Assembly (NCBI GenBank): GCA_014526335.1
Contig: JACTAT010000039.1
Coordinates: 7,853,770 to 7,917,769, forward strand
Source of the DNA: Chrysaora quinquecirrha
Taxonomy: Eukaryota > Cnidaria > Scyphozoa > Semaeostomeae > Pelagiidae
Direction of reading: 5' to 3'
DNA length: 64,000 bases
Notes under the pieces: model-generated
Databases searched by the model: none
What the model was told of the DNA's origin: nothing
What the model saw: the letters and a program-made list of their open reading frames with translations, nothing else
Position numbers and translations under genes: made by a program
In this document: piece by piece, positions 57,701-64,000 of the stretch
Layout of the letters: every line of letters starts with the position of its first letter
Numbering within the stretch: position 1 is the stretch's first letter

Positions 57701-60700
57701 ATTTCAAGATATTTGATGAAGAAAGAAATAAAATCAAATCGATTGTGAATGAATATCTACTGAAAAGTGTAATGTAATGCACAGAAAGAGTAGACTTATT
57801 ACCTGAGTCGTAGTTATCGCTATTGAAATGAATCGCCTAGACGCTCAAACTACGACTCATAATCGAACGGTTATCTTTCTGGACTTACTTTTTCTACCTC
57901 GTTCTCAAATTACCATGGTGACAGTGATGTCAACGGTAAATGGTTGTAATGGCCTAAATTTACCGTGTCTAAAACGCCTTGAATAACAATGTTTCTTCGT
58001 GTTAAAGTTCAACTTACTATTTGTTTTGCAGAAAGCTCTTACCAATCCAGCTTTTTCGATATTTGTTCAAAACTTTGCGAGATTTAGTACTAAATCGGCT
58101 GCCGAATAGGGCTCGTATATTTTGCTGTGACGAGGCAACGAACCAGCCTCGTTACAACGGGGAACAATTTTTTGTTCCCGCCAGTCCCAGAAAATGTCCG
58201 TAATATTATGAGTCCCAGTTTGAGCGATCTCGGTTTGGTGTAATCTCGGTCTGGTGAGCGATAACTGGGACTCAGGTAATAAGTCTACAGAAAGAGTCTG
58301 AGAGAATCCTATTCCTGCATCTACACCTCAGACTGAACCTTTTAGATTTTCCATAAATACGAAGCGAAGTGTTAAAAAAGAAACAAGATACACATGCACT
58401 GTTGTTAGTGATATACTGATGGAAAGTTTCAGAAATTATTTTCAAACAGGACCTAAACAGAAATAAAAAACTGTCATTATGTATCTGAAATATCAACAAC
58501 TGCCGTTATAACTTGACCAGGAGAACCCTGAGATTATAATTAACCTTATATTTCTGTCCTGAATGTATGGTCCTTGACTAGTTTTTCATATTCTTAGCTT
58601 GTATAGCTCAACAATACTTCATCTTGTTAAAAATGTAATGCTATGAAATTGTTTATTTTCTATTTATTTACTAAATTAAGTAAAGTAAAGGTAAGGTTAT
58701 GAAATTATTTATGTCCTACGATTTCCTAACTTTCAATGTCTGGATCGGCCTTGGATGTGTAGTAGATTCATCTGGGTGACGTGAGAGTATAGCGGAGATT
58801 AATAATTAGATGGCATTCTACTTTAATGTCACAAGATTTGCTGCATGATTCCAAACAACTCTGAAGCCCACAAGAAATGCAAAGGTTTCATAATTAAGGC
58901 TTTATAAGCCTGACACTGCCGCATTCATCAATTTCCTATCAAGTTTCGATGCTGCCTTCGAAACTTATTTCAAAAACGAAAGCACAAATCTGTATGCTCA
59001 TATGAGAAATTCTATTAAAATCACAGATAAAATATCAAAAACAGCTACAATCGAGTACCCATGAATAGATCATTTTGGTAGAATTTAAATTTTTCGAAAT
59101 CGCAGGATATCAATCCTTCGATGCAAATATCGTATAAAGCACCCCAAAATTAGTCTAGGTGCAAAGTTTTACTATCTCAGCGCGTGTATTATCGATTCTA
59201 CGAGCTTCCAAAGTTTGCGATTATATAAGGGCTTTGACCGTGTGGGGTAAAAAGCTTCACCAAGTTCATTTTTTGCGGTCAGAGCCTTTATAATATCGGG
59301 AGCTTTAATAATAATAATAATAATAACATTTTATTTATACACGAAAGTACCTTCAGTCATAATGCCTAAATTACTAAAATAAAAATACAATAGAGTTTTA
59401 TAAAATATAAATACTGTTCTTCCAGGTCGTCGCGTTCGATTGTCATTTTTCAAGCTCGAGGTGTTTTTCAAGTGGTTCTTAAATTGACTGAGCGAGGGTT
59501 TTTCTCTGATATTGGCTGGGATTTTGTTCCAAACTTTGACACCCGAGAAGTTAAAGCCTTTTTTTGTCTGTTCTAGTCTAACTTTTGGAATGTTTAGGTC
59601 GTTGGAATTTCTAGTTTCCCGCATGCTTATCGTTGATCTAGTTTCAAAATTGTTTGTGAGAGATTCAGGGCAGTGTTTGTGTAATATTTTATACATAATA
59701 ACTGAACGATCGATCGAATTTGAATGCGAATAAAATTAAGAACACAAGCGCTAGGACAGTGGAACGTTGTACCTAGACTAAACTTTGGCTGCTTTATAAG
59801 ATTTTCATATCAAAAACACGATATCGTTCGATTTCGAAAAATTTTAAATGCTGTCTGAAGTCATACAGAAATGATCTATATACCAATGGGCGGTCATAGC
59901 TTGTGAAATAGACCTAAAGCTATATTGATGGACTTTTTAAGTCTGTTACCTGTATATCTGTGACACATTGCTGCACATAACGATGAAACGGAAAATTTGG
60001 AATGACTGAGCAAACTTTTCCAATCGGTGAATTCATTATTTCATTTGTACAATTGGCTTCAACATCGACCTTCTTTCTACCTGACTTTGTCGGCCATGGT
60101 AGAATAGTGCCGTCTGGCTGCTTTGGATCATAATGATAATAATCATCTTTTTGTGACCGTGGCAAAATCACCCTTGTTTTTGGATCTATTTGTCCAATCG
60201 CTTCAGCATTTGGCGAAACCAGTTCTACCCATCCTTGCTTTTCATCAAAGAATGTCGGTCGTTCAACATATTGATTAGATTCGCAGCTTACACGTAATTT
60301 ACCCGCAGAATCTGTATCACAACTGCAATATTTCTTCTTTGAATCAACCCGACTCATGTCGCCTGCATAGGCAAATAAGCTCTTGTCTGCTTGAATCCTA
60401 TCAATGGTAGAAAATATAAACCTCTTATTGGAGTATTGGCTTTATGAGGCAAAATCAATTAACCTTAATGCTTTGAAAGGAAGCAGGAAAGTTTAGTAAA
60501 GACATTTGACATGGATAGACTGTCAATCAAAACAACCGTGTCAGGCTTACAGTAACCTGTCAATAAAAATCAACCCCGTCAGGTTTATAGTCACATGTCA
60601 ATCAAAGCAAATATTGCCAGGCTAACAGTCACCTGTCAATCAAAAACAACCCCGTCAGTTTAAATTTCTGTTTTTAAACTCGAAATCTATGTTCATATTT

Positions 60701-63700
60701 CAATTAATCGCGCAAGCTCTGTTTAATTTTTCATATGATATTTTAGATTCGTTATTTTTTTGAAAGCAACGATACAATCCACATTGATTAAAGTAGATTT
60801 CGCACCCAATTAAAAAGAACCATTTCAGCTTAATGATATCAAACCGGCTCTTAATAACGTGTTCTGTTTTGCTTCAAACATAACGTCAGAAAATGATGTT
60901 GACGAAATATTGAAAGCTAAAATGACTGTTATTGAACTTTATAAGTTAAAGATAGCATTTCTGATAATTATTAAATAATGACGTAATTTTGGTGTTACCA
61001 ACCTCCAGCTTTCTGTAAATTTGTTCGGAGCATGATGACCTTCCATGTGATTATGAATAGTACCGTATCTGTCTCTCATTTCATTGTTTACTGCACCATC
61101 AAAAGTACCGCAAAGTCCCATGGTACAATTGAAGTCATCACTTGGGATTTGAACAGCGAGATTTCCGTAATAAGTGCCAGCAAAAGGAAAAACGTTGAAT
61201 CGTACAAAAGAGCCAGAGGGAAATGATATCTAAAACAAAATATGATGGAAAATAAATGCTTTTCATTTTAGGCCTTGTGACCAAGATAAAAACAGAATTC
61301 GAAAGCTGTAATATTCATCAAAAACAATTTTTTTGAAATCTTTGTTGGATGGAGCTTCTATCCGCTCGCATCAAATAAAAATTATCTAATTGTTATGAAA
61401 ATTTAGGCTTTTTTGTAGAAAATTGTAACGCTATCAACATGCTGAAATATTGGTGTCTGTCAAATAAGTCTTTCTGGTCCAGCTCCTTAAATGTTTATCA
61501 ACTGCGCATAAAAAGGGCCTTTAATTCATTAAACATTTAGCATACCATGAAATTCTTTCCTGTTACATCTCTCATCAGTTTGGTACCCTGCGCTGGAGCG
61601 TTTTTGCTGGCAAATCTTACTGATTGGACTGTCTTGTTGCAAAAATCAATAACTATTACGTCATTTCCTTCCCGGGCAGCTACACCGCAGTTACAAGACA
61701 CAGTACTGCATTTAAACGTTCGCACGTGTACCTAAAGTGAAAAAAATATATTAATGAAGGGTAATGTTTGCCTTGTATATAATTAACATTTTTAGCTTCA
61801 GAGAGTGTAGAGTAGTGGATAGTTTTTATGGATAAAAATAAAACACAAAGCACGCTTTATTATTGCAGCATTTGGCTGCTTGCAATACCTAATCTTTTTC
61901 ATAAACAAAAAAAAGTGCATAGCGCATGCTCAAGAATGGGAGATCTAGCTGTAACCATGATACGAAATCTTTCTATTCGTACAAAATATAAAATTTGTAG
62001 CGAAAGCAGTGCTGAAAGTTTAGAAAGGAGAAAGTTTATAGTTTTATATATTTTGTTAATAAACAAATACATCTTACGAAAGAATAAAGCACTAAACCAC
62101 GACGTAAATCATGTAAAAAGACGCAAGACGTATCTACTTGAAGGCGCAAGACGTATCTACTTGAAGGCGCAAGACGTATCTACTTGAAGGCGTAAGACGT
62201 ATCTACTTGAAAGCGCAAGACGTATCTATTTGAAGGCACAAGACGTGTCTATTTGAACGCGCAAGACGTATCTATTTGAAGGCGCAAGACGTATCTATTT
62301 GAAGGCGTAAGACGTATCTATTTGAAGGCGTAAGACGTATCTATTTGAAGGCGCAAGACGTATCTATTTGAAGGCGCAAGACGTATCTACTTGAAGGCGT
62401 AAGACGTATCTACTTGAAGGCCAAAGACGTATCTACTTGAAGGCGCAAGACGTATCTATTTAAAGGCACAAGACGTATCTATTTGAAGGCGCAAGACGTA
62501 TCTACTTGAAGGCCCAAGACGTATCTACTTGAAGGCGTAAGACGTATCTACTTGAAGGCACAAGACGTGTCTATTTGAACGCGCAAGACGTATCTATTTG
62601 AAGGCGCAAGACGTATCTATTTGAAGGCGTAAGACGTATCTATTTGAAGGCGTAAGACGTATCTATTTGAAGGCGCAAGACGTATCTATTTGAAGGCGCA
62701 AGACGTATCTACTTGAAGGCGCAAGACGTATCTATTTGAAGGCGCAAGACGTATCTACTTGAAGGCGCAAGACGTATCTATTTGAAGGCGCAAACGTGTC
62801 TATTTGAAGGCGCAAGACGTATCTACTTGAAGGCGTAAGACGTATCTATTTGAAGGCGTAAGACGTATCTATTTGAAGGCGCAAGACGTATCTATTTGAA
62901 GGCGCAAGACGTATCTATTTGAAGGCGCAAGACGTATCTACTTGAAGGCGCAAGACGTATCTATTTGAAGGCGCAAGACGTATCTACTTGAAGGCGCAAG
63001 ACGTATCTATTTGAAGGCGCAAGACGTATCTACTTGAAGGCGCAAGACGTATCTATTTGAAGGCGCAAGACGTATCTACTTGAAGGCGCAAAGGTGTCTA
63101 TTTGAAGGCGCAAGAAGTAAACAGTAGAAAAATAGAAGAAATGATTGAAAGACACACTCAACGTTAGGGTCGAGGCAGTAAATCCTGTCACCTGAAGTAG
63201 CTTTGTCTGTTTGGCTTGTTAATGTCCAGAATTTAATTAAGGTCTTCTTTTAAGAAACCACATTTGTATTGTTTTCCTTACCTCAAAATCTCGGCATTTG
63301 CTTTTTGTTAGAAGATATGTCCCAACTTTGTAGTGGTTATAGTATCTATAAAAGGCCATTTTATTTTTCAGATAAATATTTAAACGCAAGTTTATACAAA
63401 TTTCGTTCATTCTTTAAAAAGTTAAAAAAAGCGTCGGTCTTGTGAGCAATTGAAGCATGCGTTATAAAAGCTAATTTTACTGTTGCTTATTTTACGGTAA
63501 TTTTACTGTTGCCGTAACTTTATCTGCGTAACACTAATATTTAATTTGCTTTTTCAGAATGACATAAGTACGCATGCCAAATGATTAAATTGGTTTAGAC
63601 TTTTCTACTTATCTTATTTCTCAAACTAGACTTAGACAATTCTTTAACAGTGCTACACAAAAGGCAACTAAAATTTGATATTTCATATGGTGGACAAAGC

Positions 63701-64000
63701 TGTGTACCAATTTGCGACAATTCATCGATAAGCCAATTGAAATGAAAACTCTTGTTAATTTCTGTTTATAAAAATTAAATGGTAATTAGTATTAAAATTT
63801 GTATTTCAAAAAATTGATTGTCTTTCTGCTGAGATAAGGTACACAGACCCCAGATTATCAAAGAAAAAGATGCCATAAGATATTTTATTAAAGGTATATA
63901 TGAAAGCAAAATATTAATATAAGCTTACAAGCCATCGTATGTAGTAAGATGTGGGTCTCCTGATGATAGGCATCTTCTTGTGTCTACGTCATTCACTGAA
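54064..64000 (-). CDS. VWD and EGF domain membrane protein (VWDE-like), 3' part
   Basis: Minus-strand exons: 63929-64000 (cut by the window edge), 63282-63345, 61546-61731, 61003-61229, 59950-60397, 57149-57532, 55929-56189, 55341-55443, 54064-54818. All junctions are GT/AG, phases agree, and about 830 residues are seen. Order: start of a von Willebrand D domain (SSGDPHLTTYDG) with its hallmark GLCGTFDGAVNNE (61003-61229); a Cys-containing region; an EGF-like module (CPGSCNGNGYCKNSKCICKD); then a second Cys-rich module (CIVNGKCYKYGE); one membrane segment (VIAVVIIIAIILLVHI); and a cytoplasmic tail of about 220 aa. This fits a type I surface protein like VWDE relatives; the signal peptide must lie beyond the window. 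The donor after exon 61003-61229 could shift slightly (GTTGGT), but the chosen one gives ESWR-I. Confidence 0.85.
54968..55190 (-). mobile_element. AAGCAAC-family element in a VWD/EGF gene intron, 5'-truncated
   Basis: On the minus strand it reads TGTTGTAGGCCTAACAGTTGA, then AAGCAACTTTGAGGGCTGA and ends TTAAAAAGAAAGTG. It carries the right end missing from the 21101 copy and is uninterrupted where the 22645 copy has its nested MITE. The left end is lost near 55190. Confidence 0.7.
56315..56731. repeat. Pair of 115-bp inverted arms with hammerhead-like core
   Basis: 56315-56429 and 56619-56731 are reverse complements with few differences, separated by about 190 bp. In each arm, read outward, ACTGAAGATGA, a short stem and CGAAACATG appear: stem GAGCAT/ATGTTC in one arm and GAAC/GTTC in the other. 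That layout is similar to the end sequences of Penelope-like retroelements that carry hammerhead motifs. It lies in an intron of the VWD/EGF gene. Confidence 0.65.
57792..58286. mobile_element. 495-bp Mutator-like MITE with 11-bp target duplication
   Basis: ACAGAAAGAGT occurs perfectly on both sides (57781-57791, 58287-58297). Ends AGACTTATTACCTGAGTC and inverse match over about 30 bp, and a second inner inverted pair (CGCTCAAACTACGACTCATA and its inverse) lies inside. A 9-11 bp duplication is typical of Mutator-like elements. No transposase. It lies in the intron between exons 57149-57532 and 59950-60397. Confidence 0.88.
59065..59880. mobile_element. Foldback element carrying a retrotransposon insertion
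   Basis: The left arm (from ATAGATCATTTTGG, through TTTTTCGAAATCG, TTAGTCTAGGTGCAA and CAGCGCGTGT) is inverse to 59733-59880 with moderate divergence. The loop contains AAGGGCTTTGACCGTG...CGGTCAGAGCCTTTATAA, the same core as the foldback at 28192. A non-LTR retrotransposon 3' end is inserted between loop and right arm. Confidence 0.7.
59307..59735 (-). pseudogene. Non-LTR retrotransposon reverse-transcriptase C-terminal fragment
   Basis: The minus-strand frame 59331-59696 (121 codons) reads YKILHKHCPESL, then KKGFNFSGVKVWNKIPANIR and SLSQFKNHLK, the C-terminal end seen in CR1/RTE-like reverse transcriptase proteins (wording ...G.KVWN.LP..IR...S...FK..LK). It is followed by a (TTA)n tail at about 59307-59330, a usual 3' end of such elements. 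Strongly 5'-truncated, so not active. Confidence 0.8.
60521..60660 (-). repeat. About 38-bp tandem repeat, four units
   Basis: Units begin TGTCAATCAAAACAACCCCG and end AGGCTTACAGTCACC, at about 60521, 60558, 60595 and 60634, moderately diverged. Intronic in the VWD/EGF gene. Confidence 0.85.
62119..63117. repeat. 23-bp minisatellite, about 43 units, with higher-order period
   Basis: Unit GACGTATCTATTTGAAGGCG plus CAA. Variants: C or T in CTAYTTG, GCAAG or GTAAG, CACAAG, and one-off GTGTC/AACGCG forms. The rare variant pair GACGTGTCTATTTGAACGCG occurs at 62242 and again at 62564, exactly 322 bp (14 units) apart, with the following variant order repeated. Intronic in the VWD/EGF gene. Confidence 0.95.

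Noticed and set aside
62119..63117. Regular 23-bp repeats that might look like a CRISPR array
   Set aside because: There are no unique spacers, the units are contiguous, and the context is an intron of an animal gene.

Overview
This window is intron-rich, AT-rich animal (metazoan) nuclear DNA. The content points to a cnidarian, most likely an anthozoan: a single RFX1/2/3-type transcription factor, a VWD/EGF membrane protein of VWDE type, intronless F-box/LRR genes, and dense small DNA transposons including a CCCGGGGGGGG-ended element type that I associate with coral and anemone DNA. The taxon is an inference from memory of such genomes and was not tested by any search.

Layout. 1-9 kb is mostly gene-free, with short repeats and one exon-like open stretch at 8048-8303. 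A CG-richer stretch near 9.2-9.5 kb may be the promoter and 5' leader of the main gene. From 10341 to 33520 on the + strand lies an RFX1/2/3 gene that I could splice by hand into 15 coding exons whose phases all agree, giving 775 codons plus a stop. Its introns hold a broken zinc-finger/F-box gene copy, a 33-bp minisatellite, a textbook RFX-binding X-box, several MITEs, a 417-bp TTAA foldback element ending 16 bp before an exon, and tRNA-type SINEs.

From 35.4 to 47.9 kb there are two related intronless F-box/LRR genes in divergent orientation (35643-37382 on -, 45919-47589 on +). Between them lie a 200-bp palindromic foldback, a 781-bp hAT-like element with a perfect 8-bp target duplication, and about 1.8 kb of degenerate short tandem repeats. 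47.6-53 kb is repeat-dominated: a TA-type MITE family, one copy of which is interrupted by a 1.73-kb element with 77-bp terminal inverted repeats.

From 54064 to the right edge, on the - strand, runs the 3' part of a VWD + EGF + transmembrane protein gene: nine exons seen, consistent phases, and about 830 residues in the window, with the N-terminus beyond position 64000. Its introns contain a Mutator-like MITE with an 11-bp target duplication, a foldback element carrying a non-LTR retrotransposon fragment, a pair of inverted 115-bp sequences with a hammerhead-like core, and a 1-kb 23-bp minisatellite with a 14-unit higher-order period.

The three gene loci have no obvious shared pathway. RFX factors control cilium genes, F-box/LRR proteins are ubiquitin-ligase substrate adaptors, and VWD/EGF proteins act at the cell surface. 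The most distinctive content is the layered transposon record and the X-box inside the RFX gene. All exon boundaries are read by eye from GT/AG sites and phase, not from transcripts.
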